From contig CADADP010000005.1 of the NCBI GenBank assembly GCA_902786725.1, positions 1 to 64,000 of the forward strand: DNA of 64,000 bases. The letters run 5' to 3'. Shown here one piece after another: positions 8,898-17,991 of the stretch (position 1 is its first letter; each line of letters opens with the position of its first letter). The translations under genes were made by a program, and so were the position numbers. This DNA comes from an uncultured Bacteroidales bacterium. GTDB lineage: Bacteria > Bacteroidota > Bacteroidia > Bacteroidales > Muribaculaceae. The notes under the pieces were generated by a model. The model searched no databases and was not told where the DNA came from. It saw only the letters and a list, made by a program, of their open reading frames with translations.

Positions 8898-9611
8898 AGG
8901 CAGTGTCATGTAGTGTCGGCGCACTTGGGGCGACAGTCGCTCTATGGCGTAGCGCAGGGCGGTGCGGGGCATCTGCGGCGCGTAAGTATCGAGAAACCGA
9001 AGCAGTTCCCGCTCATCACGCTTGCCCATCTCGCGTAACATCCAGCCGGTGGCCTTGTGAATAAGGTCCTCGGGGTGGGGGAGGAAACGTGTGGCAAATA
9101 GCTTGGTGAGTGTGAAATCATAGGCGCGAATCAGTGTTTGAGTCGATACTATGGCAATGCGACGTTCCCACAGGTCTGCACTATGGCTTAGCTTATCCAA
9201 ACCCTGCCATTGTGGGTGATGAAGGCGGTAATGCCCCATAATCCGTGGCGCAGAAAGGTCCACCAAGTCCCAGTTGTTGATATGGCGCGTGTTGGCAAGG
9301 TACAATTTCACGATTTCTGCTTGTTCGGCCTCGGTGCGGGCTTTGGTGTATTTCTTCACCATTGCCAGCAGTGCCGCCAGGCGAAATTCGTGTTCCGTGC
9401 TGGTAAGCATCTCGGTGATTTCGCTCAGTGATGCGGTGTGGTACTTCTCTGAGATGCGGCGATTGTCGGGCACAGTTATGCCCACAAACACGTCGCCCTC
9501 GCCATACTGTCCTTTTCCGGTCTTGAAAAACGATGATAGAACGGCTATCTTCTCCGGTCTGGAGGCGGCGAGCAACTCGCTTTTCCAGCGGCCTACGGTG
9601 TCTTGTTTCAT
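8886..9611 (-). CDS. AlkD-like DNA alkylation repair protein
   Basis: A 241-residue all-helical HEAT-repeat protein of the DNA alkylation repair family, which excises N3- and N7-alkylpurines in characterised members. Diagnostic parts are the N-terminal KGQYGEGDVFVGITVPDNRR, then RLAALLAMVKKY, NNWDLVDLSAPRIMG (the conserved Trp-Asp-Leu-Val-Asp segment of the active-site cleft) and HKATGWMLREMGKRD. I placed the start at MKQDTVGRW (9611) because the 35 codons upstream resemble no family member. It stands alone on the minus strand, next to tRNA-Tyr. Confidence 0.9.
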   Translation of the reverse strand: MKQDTVGRWKSELLAASRPEKIAVLSSFFKTGKGQYGEGDVFVGITVPDNRRISEKYHTASLSEITEMLTSTEHEFRLAALLAMVKKYTKARTEAEQAEIVKLYLANTRHINNWDLVDLSAPRIMGHYRLHHPQWQGLDKLSHSADLWERRIAIVSTQTLIRAYDFTLTKLFATRFLPHPEDLIHKATGWMLREMGKRDERELLRFLDTYAPQMPRTALRYAIERLSPQVRRHYMTLPRST

Positions 9612-9748
9612 GATGAGCTGATAGGGGAGTGGTGTAAATAAAGTGGTGAGTTCTTGGCTATGAAATAATAGACTTTTGGGGTTTAATAAAGCGAGGGTGT
9701 GTCGAGCCGTCGGCACGCCCCCGCTGTGAGGTCAGTATTCGGTGGTGT

Positions 9749-10702
9749 TTATCCTTCTTTGAAGAGGTCTTTGATGCCACCTATGCTGCCCATGAGATTT
9801 GTGGCCTCGTAGGGCAGGTACACGGTCTTGGTCTTGTCGCCGGTGGCCACTTCTTCGAGCATGGCGATATACTTCTGAGCCAGCAGGTAGTTGGCCGGAT
9901 TGGTACTCTTACCCACAGCCTCGGTGATTTTCTCTATCGCTATTGCCTCGGCCTCGGCTTTGCGGATGCGGGCCTGAGCCTCTCCCTCTGCCTTGAGGAT
10001 TTCGGTCTGCTTGTCTGCCTCGGCGCGGTTTATTCGAGCTGTCTTTTCTCCTTCCGATTGCAGAATGGCAGCCGCCTTCTGTCCCTCACTGGTAAGGATT
10101 GTTGCACGCTTATTACGTTCGGCCTGCATCTGTTTCTCCATCGCTTGGAGCACGCTCTGTGGTGGTGTTATGTCCTGCAATTCCACGCGGTTCACCTTGA
10201 TGCCCCACTTGTTGGTGGCATCGTCGAGCACAGCGCGCAACTTGGTGTTGATAGTGTCGCGTGAGGTGAGTGTCTCGTCCAGTTCAAGTTCGCCGATGAT
10301 GTTACGCAGTGTGGTTTGGGTAAGTTTCTCAATGGCGTTGGGCAGGTTGTTGATTTCATACACCGCCTTGAACGGATCCACAATCTGGAAGTAGAGTAGG
10401 GCGTTGATTTGCGTTTGCACGTTATCTTTGGTAATCACGTTCTGCTTGTCGAAGTCATACACCTGTTCGCGTAAGTCGATGCTGTTTGTGTAGTGGTAGC
10501 GGCCGTGCGTCATAGCTATGATGGTCTTGGGCCGGTCGATAAACGGTATTATAATATTGATACCGGGCTTCAGGGTGGCGTAGTACTTACCCAGGCGCTC
10601 CACGATTTTGGTCTCGGATTGCGGTATAATGACAAGGCTCATTTTCACCACAATCAGTGCGAGAACCACAATTACGATTAGAATAATTGAAATGAAATCC
10701 AT
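9749..10702 (-). CDS. SPFH/band-7 (stomatin-like, QmcA-type) membrane protein
   Basis: A 317-residue protein with an N-terminal membrane anchor (residues 3-25, very Ile/Val-rich) and a band-7 domain (IIPQSETKIVERLGKYYATL through about 190). It then has a long charged Ala/Glu-rich coiled coil (KAAAILQSEGEKTARINRAE and onward) and a C-terminal hydrophobic segment. Stomatin-like proteins oligomerise and organise membrane microdomains. It lies 28 bases downstream of an NfeD gene on the same strand, the classic pairing of a stomatin with its NfeD partner. Confidence 0.95.
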   Translation of the reverse strand: MDFISIILIVIVVLALIVVKMSLVIIPQSETKIVERLGKYYATLKPGINIIIPFIDRPKTIIAMTHGRYHYTNSIDLREQVYDFDKQNVITKDNVQTQINALLYFQIVDPFKAVYEINNLPNAIEKLTQTTLRNIIGELELDETLTSRDTINTKLRAVLDDATNKWGIKVNRVELQDITPPQSVLQAMEKQMQAERNKRATILTSEGQKAAAILQSEGEKTARINRAEADKQTEILKAEGEAQARIRKAEAEAIAIEKITEAVGKSTNPANYLLAQKYIAMLEEVATGDKTKTVYLPYEATNLMGSIGGIKDLFKEG

Positions 10703-10730
10703 AATGACGTGTTGTTTATTTGGTTAGTGA

Positions 10731-11180
10731 TTAAATTCGTTCCACAGTGATGATTATGCTTTCGCGGCCCACCACTTTCACCCGGGCGCCTGCCTCAATG
10801 GCCTCGCCGTCGGCGCTAACTGCCTTCCAGTCGTCGCCGTCGATTGCCACGCGTCCGTGGCCGTTGGCCTCGATTGCCTCACTCACACGGCCTTCCTGGC
10901 CTATCAGAGCGTCGGCATTGCTCAGGCGCTCTTTGTCGGGCTTGTGCAGATACTTTAGCATAACCGGGCGCACGAAAAAGATGCTCAGTGCAGAAACCAC
11001 CGCGAAGGTCAGTACCTGCGTCGTGATGCTCGTGGTTATGGCCGACACTATGGCCGATGCCAGTGCGCCTATCGAAAAGCAGATAATGAAGAAGTCTCCC
11101 GAACTGAGTTCAAGAATCAGGCAAATGAAAAATATGATTCCCCATAGTTGCCACATGTTAGATGCGAAATATTCAATCAT
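10731..11180 (-). CDS. NfeD-like membrane protein (short form)
   Basis: A 149-residue protein with three or four hydrophobic segments in the first half (about 10-70) and a C-terminal OB-fold (about 85-149: LIGQEGRVSEAIEANGHGRV to VVGRESIIITVERI). This is the short NfeD form without the N-terminal ClpP-like protease domain. It is the first gene of a two-gene unit with the downstream stomatin-like gene. Together they probably build or maintain membrane microdomains. Confidence 0.9.
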   Translation of the reverse strand: MIEYFASNMWQLWGIIFFICLILELSSGDFFIICFSIGALASAIVSAITTSITTQVLTFAVVSALSIFFVRPVMLKYLHKPDKERLSNADALIGQEGRVSEAIEANGHGRVAIDGDDWKAVSADGEAIEAGARVKVVGRESIIITVERI

Positions 11181-11516
11181 AGTTTATAAGTTTTTGTTTT
11201 TTGTCGATGTTGTGATGTGAGTTGTAAAATTACTTGATATTTTTTAACAATCAAAATTTTCTCAACCTTTGTTTCTATTGAATAGCAAAAATCGTGCCAA
11301 ATGGGTTGAAAAATCACGCCCAGATTATCAAGTGTGACAAAATTTTAAATTCTCAGAGGGCTAAAAACCGGTCATTTGCTTGATGAATAGCGAATTGGAC
11401 GATTGCTGATTTCAGAGCAGAAAATACTCAATTTCTCAGAAAAATAAGAAATTCACAAATGATTTAGTAATATGAAAAGATTTTAGTAATTTTGCTGATT
11501 GGTGATAATGTGAAAA
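11181..11516. other. Divergent AT-rich intergenic region (336 bp)
   Basis: The spacer lies between the NfeD gene (minus) and ybeY (plus). The only clear signal is a plus-strand -7 element TAATTTTG at 11487-11494, 22 bases before the ybeY ATG. I could not identify a convincing minus-strand promoter for the NfeD gene, and I see no small gene or structured RNA. Confidence 0.5.
11487..11494 (+). promoter_or_regulatory. -7 element of the ybeY-mnmG promoter
   Basis: TAATTTTG matches TAnnTTTG and precedes the ybeY ATG (11517) by 22 bases. It is the only promoter-like signal ahead of the ybeY/mnmG pair. Confidence 0.6.
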
Positions 11517-11972
11517 ATGGCGAAACTGGTTTTTATAGCGGAAAAAGTGAACGTGCCTAATTTCGACACGGAAAAGTTGGAACGCTGGCTCTATGAGGTG
11601 ATAAAAAGTCACGGAAAGGAGCCCGGTAACCTGACATATATTTTTTGCGACGACGAATACATCTTAGACGTGAACAAGAAATTTCTGCAACACGACTACT
11701 ATACCGACATTATCACATTTGATTATTCCACACATCGACGGGTGAGTGGCGACATGGTGATTTCGCTCGATACAGTCCGCTCTAATTCTGTGCTCTTCGG
11801 CAAACCATATCAGAACGAGCTTTTGCGAGTGGTGGTCCACGGCGTGCTTCATCTGTGCGGTATCAACGACAAAGGACCCGGAGAGCGCGAAATAATGGAA
11901 CATCACGAGAACATGGCTCTGGCTATGTTGCCGCAAGATATCTATTTACACGATTATGAGACTCAGTTATGA
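11517..11972 (+). CDS. ybeY: Endoribonuclease YbeY (16S rRNA maturation)
   Basis: A 151-residue member of the UPF0054 metallo-RNase family, which matures the 16S rRNA 3' end and takes part in ribosome quality control. The zinc motif is HGVLHLCGINDKGPGEREIM (about residues 109-128), with two histidines in HGVLH; the third ligand position differs from the H-D-H of E. coli, as is common in Bacteroidetes. LDVNKKFLQHDYYTDIITF is also typical. It overlaps mnmG by 17 bases, so the two are probably translated together. Confidence 0.93.
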   Translation: MAKLVFIAEKVNVPNFDTEKLERWLYEVIKSHGKEPGNLTYIFCDDEYILDVNKKFLQHDYYTDIITFDYSTHRRVSGDMVISLDTVRSNSVLFGKPYQNELLRVVVHGVLHLCGINDKGPGEREIMEHHENMALAMLPQDIYLHDYETQL

Positions 11973-13833
11973 TGTGATAGTGATAGGAGCCGGACACGCA
12001 GGCTGCGAAGCGGCGTGTGCCGCGGCTCGTATGGGCTCGGCAACGTTGCTCATCACTATGGATATGAACAAAATAGCGCAGATGAGCTGCAATCCTGCTG
12101 TTGGCGGTATAGCCAAGGGGCAGATTGTCAGAGAAATAGATGCGCTGGGAGGTCAGATGGGTATTGTCACCGACCGCTCTTCGATACAGTTCCGTATGCT
12201 CAACCGAAGCAAGGGGCCGGCCATGTGGAGCCCACGCGCTCAGGCCGACCGCACGCGTTTCATAGAGGAATGGCGCCGCGTAATAGATTCTACGCCAAAC
12301 CTTTATCTTTGGCAAGACTCTGCTACGGAAATCGATATTCAAAATGGCCAAGTACAAGGTGTGCGCACAGCTTTTGGCGTTCAATTTCGAGCTAAGGCGG
12401 TGATTCTCACCGCCGGTACTTTCCTTAATGGTCTCATGCACGTAGGGCGCGTGAAGTTGGAGGGTGGACGCGTGAGTGAACCTGCAAGTCACGGCATAAC
12501 TGAACAACTCAAGTCGTTGGGATTCAAGGCTGACCGGATGAAAACAGGTACACCGGTGCGTATCGATTCACGCTCCGTGGATTATTCTAAGGCGATACGC
12601 CAAGATGGTGACACCGATTTTCACCATTTCTCATACCTGCCGGGCGTGAAACGTACTCTTAGGCAGCGCCCGTGCTGGATTGTCTATACTAACCCTGAAG
12701 TGCATAAGATTCTTCAAGACGGTTTGCCCGATTCGCCTCTTTATAATGGGCAAATTCAGAGTATAGGCCCTCGGTATTGTCCCAGTATCGAGACTAAACT
12801 TGTGACTTTCCCCGATAAAGATATGCACCAACTTTTCATTGAGCCAGAGGGGGAGAGTACCAATGAAATGTATCTTAATGGGTTCTCGTCCTCAATGCCG
12901 TGGCAAGTACAGGTTGAGGCTCTCCGACATATCCCCGCCTTGGAAAATGTGCATATTTATCGGCCGGGATATGCCATCGAATACGATTTTTTCGACCCCA
13001 CTCAACTCACGCACACGCTTGAAACTAAACTCGTGAAAAATTTGTTTTTCGCGGGTCAGGTCAATGGCACCACAGGCTACGAGGAGGCGGCAGGGCAGGG
13101 GCTGGTTGCCGGCATCAATGCTCACCGGAAAGTTATCGGCGGCGACGAATTTGTTCTCGGTAGGGACGAGGCTTATATAGGCGTACTTATCGATGACCTC
13201 GTTACTAAAGGTGTGGATGAACCGTATCGTATGTTTACGTCTCGCGCCGAACATCGCATTCTTTTGCGGCAGGACGATGCCGATATGCGGCTCACTGAGC
13301 GTGGCTATAAGTTGGGCCTCGCATCTGAGGAACGTTACCGTTTGATGCTTTCAAAAAAGGAGAGTGTTTTGGCAATAGAGGATTTCGCCCGCGGATATTC
13401 CGTGAAAACCCGCGAATTGAATCCATGGCTCGAGGCACGCGGATTTGTGCCGTTGCCTCAGGGACAGAAACTGTACGACCTTATCCTTCGTCCCCAATTT
13501 TCGATTGCACTGCTAAGTGATGCCATTGAGCCTTTAAAGGACTTGATAGAATCCTTGCCAGGCGATAGGAGAGAGGAAATAGTGGAGGCTGCCGAAATTA
13601 AAATTAAATATAGCGGTTACATTGAGCGAGAGCAGCAGATAGCCGACAAAATCCGTCGCCTCGACTCGGTTAAGCTTAAAGGTAAACTTAACTATGCGGA
13701 TATAAAACAAATTTCAACCGAGGCGCGTCAGAAACTCAAACGTATCAATCCAGAAACCATTGGTCAGGCTTCGCGTATTCCCGGAATCTCTCCGAGCGAC
13801 GTTAATATATTACTTTTGTTATTAGGTAGATAA
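11956..13833 (+). CDS. mnmG: tRNA uridine-5-carboxymethylaminomethyl modification enzyme MnmG (GidA)
   Basis: A full-length 625-residue FAD enzyme. With MnmE it installs the cmnm5 group on wobble uridine 34. The FAD-binding VIGAGHAGCEAACAAARMG is at residues 9-27, CNPAVGGIAKG at about 47-57, and the FAD segment FFAGQVNGTTGYEEAAGQG at about 365-383. The helical C-terminal domain ends in SRIPGISPSDVNILLLLLGR-like sequence needed for MnmE binding. It starts inside ybeY (17-base overlap). A parS site lies directly after its stop codon; mnmG is often near the replication origin in bacteria. Confidence 0.97.
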   Translation: MRLSYDVIVIGAGHAGCEAACAAARMGSATLLITMDMNKIAQMSCNPAVGGIAKGQIVREIDALGGQMGIVTDRSSIQFRMLNRSKGPAMWSPRAQADRTRFIEEWRRVIDSTPNLYLWQDSATEIDIQNGQVQGVRTAFGVQFRAKAVILTAGTFLNGLMHVGRVKLEGGRVSEPASHGITEQLKSLGFKADRMKTGTPVRIDSRSVDYSKAIRQDGDTDFHHFSYLPGVKRTLRQRPCWIVYTNPEVHKILQDGLPDSPLYNGQIQSIGPRYCPSIETKLVTFPDKDMHQLFIEPEGESTNEMYLNGFSSSMPWQVQVEALRHIPALENVHIYRPGYAIEYDFFDPTQLTHTLETKLVKNLFFAGQVNGTTGYEEAAGQGLVAGINAHRKVIGGDEFVLGRDEAYIGVLIDDLVTKGVDEPYRMFTSRAEHRILLRQDDADMRLTERGYKLGLASEERYRLMLSKKESVLAIEDFARGYSVKTRELNPWLEARGFVPLPQGQKLYDLILRPQFSIALLSDAIEPLKDLIESLPGDRREEIVEAAEIKIKYSGYIEREQQIADKIRRLDSVKLKGKLNYADIKQISTEARQKLKRINPETIGQASRIPGISPSDVNILLLLLGR

Positions 13834-13841
13834 CTTAAAAT

Positions 13842-13857
13842 TGTTTCACGTGGAACA
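13842..13857 (+). other. parS centromere site (ParB-binding)
   Basis: TGTTTCACGTGGAACA is a 16-base near-palindrome identical to the bacterial chromosomal parS form (consensus TGTTNCACGTGAAACA read on either strand). It sits 8 bases after the mnmG stop codon and 17 bases before the apt start. It is a predicted nucleation site for ParB in chromosome segregation. Confidence 0.85.
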
Positions 13858-13873
13858 TTAAAATACAATTCAA

Positions 13874-14407
13874 ATGGAAAAGAAAGATTTGGAAAGAGTG
13901 AAAAGTGTGGTGCGCAACATCCCAAACTTCCCCAAAGAAGGAATTCAGTTTAAGGATTTGACCACCGCGTTTAAGGACCCCAAGGCCCTTAGAATAATGG
14001 CCGATGCTCTTGCCGAGCTCTATCGCGACAAGGGTGTTACTAAAGTGGTGGGGATCGAAGCACGCGGATTTATCTGTGGCTCTATACTTGCCGCGGAACT
14101 GGGAGCGGGCTTTGTGCCTCTGCGCAAACCGGGAAAATTGCCGGCAGTCACTTTGAAAAAGTCGTACGCGAAAGAATATGGTACTGATACAATCGAAATT
14201 CACCAAGATGCCATCACGCCCGATGATGTTGTCGTAATCCATGACGACTTGCTCGCCACCGGCGGTACTATGCTCGCGGCTTATGAACTGGTAAAAACTA
14301 TGAATCCCAAAAAGATTTATGTGAATTTCATTTGTGAGCTGAGTGAGCTTAATGGGCGCGCCGACTTTCCCGACGATGTGGAAATAACCACTTTATTCAA
14401 CTTCTAA
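13874..14407 (+). CDS. apt: Adenine phosphoribosyltransferase
   Basis: A 177-residue purine-salvage enzyme that makes AMP from adenine and PRPP. The N-terminal IPNFPKEGIQFKDLTT is the adenine-binding signature of the Apt family. GIEARGFICGSILAAELGAGFVPLRKPGKLP is the core, and the PRPP-binding loop is VVVIHDDLLATGGTMLAAYE (about 117-136). The flexible-loop region SYAKEYGTDTIEIH is also intact. It lies between mnmG and uvrC on the same strand, with the parS site in its short leader. Confidence 0.96.
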   Translation: MEKKDLERVKSVVRNIPNFPKEGIQFKDLTTAFKDPKALRIMADALAELYRDKGVTKVVGIEARGFICGSILAAELGAGFVPLRKPGKLPAVTLKKSYAKEYGTDTIEIHQDAITPDDVVVIHDDLLATGGTMLAAYELVKTMNPKKIYVNFICELSELNGRADFPDDVEITTLFNF

Positions 14408-14423
14408 ACATCCCTTCCTGGCT

Positions 14424-16283
14424 GTGCGCGACGAACTGAAATTAAAGATCAGCTTGCTCCCTGAGTCGCCCGGTGTCTATCGCTACAAAAATAGCGAAGG
14501 GGTGATTATCTATGTGGGGAAGGCTAAGAATCTGCGACGGCGTGTGAACTCTTATTTCAATAGGGTTCACGACGTGGCTCGCACCAATATGCTCGTGCGC
14601 AATATCTATGACCTGGAATACACTGTAGTCAACACTGAGGAAGAAGCGCTTGATCTGGAAAATAGCCTAATCAAGGAGTTTCAGCCTCGCTACAACGTGC
14701 TGCTTAAGGACGATAAATCCTATCCCTGGATTTGTGTTACAAATGAAATGTATCCGCGCGTGTTTATGACGCGTGACGCCATCCCGCGCGGTGCCAAGAG
14801 CTACGGCCCTTACCCCAAGGTGGAGGTGGCTCGCACGGTGATGGACCTTATTCGCGAACTTTATCCCATACGCACGTGTCGCCATAATATCACCCCAGAG
14901 TCAATCGACGCGTTAAAGCACCGTCTGTGCCTGCAATATCACATAAAGAATTGCGGAGGGTGCTGTCGTGGCTTTGTAAGTGCCGAAGATTATGGAAAAT
15001 TTATCGATGAAATCCGGCAGATTCTTAATGGCGACACCAAGCAACTTTGCGACTATCTGCTCAGCGAAATGGGGCAGTTGGCGTCGGAATTGAGGTTCGA
15101 GGAGGCCAATGTGCTTAAGCGTAAGTATCTGCTTGTAGATAAGTACAGAGCCAAGTCGGTAATAGTAACTCCGCAAATCCACAACACTGATGTCTATTCG
15201 CTTGTGCGCGATGATAATTCTGTGTATGTCAACTATTTACACCTCCGTCACGGCTCCATTGTTCAGTGCTACACCATCGAGTATCGTCTCCAGCACAACG
15301 AAATAGATGAAACCGACGAGCACCTGATGTCGATGGCGGTTGAGGAACTGCGTAATCGTTTCCGAAATGCCTATGAGCGCGACAAAGTGCGCGAAGTCCT
15401 TGTAAATGTTTTGCCCGACAGCGACTTCTCAGGTCTCCAATTCTTTGTCCCTCAGCGTGGCGATAAGCGCAAATTACTCGGTATTTCCCTGAAAAACGCC
15501 GAGCAGTATCGCGACGATAAGTACAAGCGAATGGAAAAACTCAATCCTGAGCAGCGCACCACACGCTTGCTGACCCGAATTCAAAAAGATTTCCATTTGC
15601 CCGAACTGCCGCGCCACATCGAGTGTTTTGATAATTCCAACATCCAGGGCGCTTCGCCTGTAGCGTCATGTGTGGTGTTTATTAACGGGAAACCGTCTAA
15701 GAAGAATTACCGCCACTTCAACATCAAAACAGTCGAGGGCCCAGACGACTTCGCTTCCATGAAGGAGGTTCTTAATCGCCGCTATTCACGCCTGCTGCAA
15801 GAGGGAGAGGAATTGCCGCAACTGGTGGTTCTCGATGGCGGCAAAGGGCAGTTGAGCGCGGCGGTCGAGGCCTTCGACGAATTGGGAATACGCGGGAAAA
15901 TATCTCTCGTGGGAATCGCCAAGCGACTCGACGAAATATATTTCCCGGGCGATAGCGTCCCGCTCTATATCGACAAAGATAGCGAAACTCTAAAGGTCGT
16001 GCAGCGGTTGCGTGACGAGGCTCACCGGTTCGGAATTGAGCATCACCGCAATCGACGTAGCAAAGGCCAGATTCACTCTGCTCTCGACGAAATCAAGGGC
16101 ATTGGGCCGTCCACAAAAACGGCTCTGCTTAAGCACTTTAAGAGCTTAAAGCGTATCCGAGCGGCCTCCGTTGAGGAAATCGCCCTGGTGGCCGGGCCAA
16201 GTAAGGCTCAATTAATCCATCAATCGCTTAACACTGAACTGATTAAACTTCAAGATAATGAAACTGGTAATACAACGGGTTAG
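14424..16283 (+). CDS. uvrC: Excinuclease ABC subunit C
   Basis: A 619-residue nucleotide-excision-repair nuclease that makes both incisions around a lesion. The N-terminal GIY-YIG domain includes SPGVYRYKNSEGVIIYVGKA. The UvrB-interacting UVR motif lies near residues 205-240 (SELRFEEANVLKRKY). The RNase H-like domain carries IECFDNSNIQGASPVASCVV and LVVLDGGKGQLSAA, and a C-terminal helix-hairpin-helix follows (DEIKGIGPSTKTALLKHF). The start is a GTG, 16 bases after the apt stop codon. Its 3' end overlaps dtd by 26 bases. Confidence 0.96.
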   Translation: MRDELKLKISLLPESPGVYRYKNSEGVIIYVGKAKNLRRRVNSYFNRVHDVARTNMLVRNIYDLEYTVVNTEEEALDLENSLIKEFQPRYNVLLKDDKSYPWICVTNEMYPRVFMTRDAIPRGAKSYGPYPKVEVARTVMDLIRELYPIRTCRHNITPESIDALKHRLCLQYHIKNCGGCCRGFVSAEDYGKFIDEIRQILNGDTKQLCDYLLSEMGQLASELRFEEANVLKRKYLLVDKYRAKSVIVTPQIHNTDVYSLVRDDNSVYVNYLHLRHGSIVQCYTIEYRLQHNEIDETDEHLMSMAVEELRNRFRNAYERDKVREVLVNVLPDSDFSGLQFFVPQRGDKRKLLGISLKNAEQYRDDKYKRMEKLNPEQRTTRLLTRIQKDFHLPELPRHIECFDNSNIQGASPVASCVVFINGKPSKKNYRHFNIKTVEGPDDFASMKEVLNRRYSRLLQEGEELPQLVVLDGGKGQLSAAVEAFDELGIRGKISLVGIAKRLDEIYFPGDSVPLYIDKDSETLKVVQRLRDEAHRFGIEHHRNRRSKGQIHSALDEIKGIGPSTKTALLKHFKSLKRIRAASVEEIALVAGPSKAQLIHQSLNTELIKLQDNETGNTTG

Positions 16284-16710
16284 CCACGCGTCGGTGTCAA
16301 TCGACGGTAGGGTAGTGGGGCGCATCGATGCCGGACTGCTGGTGCTGGTGGGTGTGGCAACCGACGATACTGAGCAAGACGTGCAGTGGCTCGCTCAAAA
16401 AACCGCTAACATGCGCATCTTCGACGATGACAACGGCGTGATGAACCTCAGTGTAAGCGATGTGGGCGGTCAGGTGCTGGCCGTGAGCCAATTCACGCTT
16501 CAGGCCTCTACGCGCAAGGGTAATCGCCCTTCCTATATCCATGCTGCAGGGCATCAATTGGCTGTGCCGCTCTACGAACTTTTCTGCTCCGAAATGGAGC
16601 GACTTCTTACACGACCGGTCGAGCGCGGTGTCTTTGGCGCCAACATGCAAGTGGAACTTGTTAACGACGGCCCTGTAACAATAGTTGTGGATTCAAAAAA
16701 TAAATGTTAA
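16258..16710 (+). CDS. dtd: D-aminoacyl-tRNA deacylase
   Basis: A 150-residue homodimeric enzyme that removes D-amino acids (and glycine) mischarged on tRNA. Landmarks are MKLVIQRVSHASVSIDG at the N-terminus, LAVSQFTLQASTRKGNRPSY (the conserved SQFTL motif) at about 79-98, and GVFGANMQVELVNDGPVT (NxGP-type cross-subunit motif) at about 123-140. It starts 26 bases inside the end of uvrC, indicating translational coupling. Confidence 0.96.
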   Translation: MKLVIQRVSHASVSIDGRVVGRIDAGLLVLVGVATDDTEQDVQWLAQKTANMRIFDDDNGVMNLSVSDVGGQVLAVSQFTLQASTRKGNRPSYIHAAGHQLAVPLYELFCSEMERLLTRPVERGVFGANMQVELVNDGPVTIVVDSKNKC

Positions 16711-16715
16711 CTTTG
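16708..16715 (+). promoter_or_regulatory. -7-like element before the MazG-like gene
   Basis: TAACTTTG matches TAnnTTTG and overlaps the dtd stop codon, only 8 bases before the ATG at 16723. If used, the transcript would be almost leaderless. It could be chance within a run of co-oriented genes. Confidence 0.35.
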
Positions 16716-16722
16716 CGTGATT

Positions 16723-17052
16723 ATGACTATTAACGAGGCTCAAAATCGGGTGGATCTGTGGATAAAACGCTACGGCGTGCGCTACTTCAGCGAACTGACT
16801 AACATGGCCATACTCACCGAAGAAGTGGGAGAGGTGGCTCGCATAATGGCGCGCCGGTTTGGTGAACAATCGCAGAAGCCCTCCGATGCGCAAAAGCAAC
16901 TCGACGATGAACTGGCCGATGTCCTATGGGTGCTCCTTTGCATAGCTAACCAGACCGGAATCGACCTTGATGCCGCGCTCGAACGAAATTTTATCAAGAA
17001 GTCAACGCGCGACGCACAACGACATTTGCAAAACGAAAAACTTCTTAAGTAA
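16723..17052 (+). CDS. MazG-like nucleotide pyrophosphohydrolase
   Basis: A 109-residue single-domain protein of the all-alpha NTP-PPase superfamily, predicted to hydrolyse non-canonical or excess NTPs to NMP and pyrophosphate. The metal-binding E-E-x-x-E / E-x-x-D pattern is seen as LTEEVGEVARIMARRFG (about 27-43) and LDDELADVLWVLLCIANQTG (about 64-83). The ATG at 16723 is preferred over the GTG at 16717. It sits between dtd and deoC in a conserved housekeeping run. Confidence 0.88.
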   Translation: MTINEAQNRVDLWIKRYGVRYFSELTNMAILTEEVGEVARIMARRFGEQSQKPSDAQKQLDDELADVLWVLLCIANQTGIDLDAALERNFIKKSTRDAQRHLQNEKLLK

Positions 17053-17085
17053 CAATAACATAAACTAACAAACAATCATCAGATT

Positions 17086-17991
17086 ATGGCAGAACACAAT
17101 CATCAAGAACTCGACAAGTATCGGAGTGTAATCGCAGAAAGTAACGTAGTTAGCGACGACGCTCAAGTTAAAGCGGCTGTGGAGAAAATCCTCGCTGAGC
17201 ACCAGGCCGAAAACATGCGCGACGACGTGTATCAGTTCCTGCTCAACTGCGTGGACCTTACCACACTGAGCACTGAAGACAGCGAGCGCAGCGTGGCCGC
17301 TTTCACCAAGAAAGTGAACGACTACTGGGTTAAGTACCCCGACTACAAAAACGTGGCAGCAATCTGCGTTTATTCCAATTTCGCTGCTGTGGTGCGCGCT
17401 AACCTTGAGGTGAGCGACGTCAACATCGCCGTGTGCAGCGCCAGCTTCCCCTCTTCGCAGGCACATCTCGAAACCAAGGTGGCCGAGACGGCTCTCGCCA
17501 TTGCCGACGGCACCGACGAGGTGGATATCGTGCTCAATCTTGGATATTTCCGCGACGAAGCCTACGAGGAACTGTGCGACGAAATCAGCGAAATCAAGCA
17601 CGTTATGGGCGAACATCACCTCAAGGTGATTCTGGAGACAGGTGCGCTCAAGACAGCCGAAAACATCAAGAAAGCATCTATCTTGGCCATGTATTCCGGT
17701 GCCGATTTCATCAAGACTTCTACAGGTAAAATCTATCCGGGCGCTTCGCTTGAGGCAGCCTACGTGATGTGCCAGTGCATCAAGGAATATTACGAGAAGC
17801 ACGGTGTGAAAATCGGTTTCAAGCCGTCTGGTGGCGTGCGCAGCGCCGAAGAGGCAGTGCAGTACTACACCATCGTTAAGGAAGTCCTGGGGCAGGAATG
17901 GCTCAACAACGGCTTGTTCCGCATAGGCGCATCGAGCCTTGCCAACGCACTGTTCCAGTCGTTCACTCACAGCGACGAGAAACCGTTCTAA
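17086..17991 (+). CDS. deoC: Deoxyribose-phosphate aldolase
   Basis: A 301-residue class I aldolase that cleaves 2-deoxyribose 5-phosphate to acetaldehyde and glyceraldehyde 3-phosphate. The TIM-barrel core carries the Schiff-base lysine in GADFIKTSTGK (about residue 209), the proton-relay lysine in VKIGFKPSGGVRS (about 246), and DGTDEVDIVLNLGYFRD. It is longer than E. coli DeoC (259) by an N-terminal helical extension, as in the Bacteroidetes form. It is last in the mnmG-to-deoC run. A weak hairpin near 18014-18048 may mark its 3' end. Confidence 0.95.
   Translation: MAEHNHQELDKYRSVIAESNVVSDDAQVKAAVEKILAEHQAENMRDDVYQFLLNCVDLTTLSTEDSERSVAAFTKKVNDYWVKYPDYKNVAAICVYSNFAAVVRANLEVSDVNIAVCSASFPSSQAHLETKVAETALAIADGTDEVDIVLNLGYFRDEAYEELCDEISEIKHVMGEHHLKVILETGALKTAENIKKASILAMYSGADFIKTSTGKIYPGASLEAAYVMCQCIKEYYEKHGVKIGFKPSGGVRSAEEAVQYYTIVKEVLGQEWLNNGLFRIGASSLANALFQSFTHSDEKPF

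Noticed and set aside
16753..16763. DnaA-box-like TGTGGATAA, also seen near 25973 and 41055
   Set aside because: Single copies inside coding genes, not clustered, so there is no evidence for a replication origin within the window.
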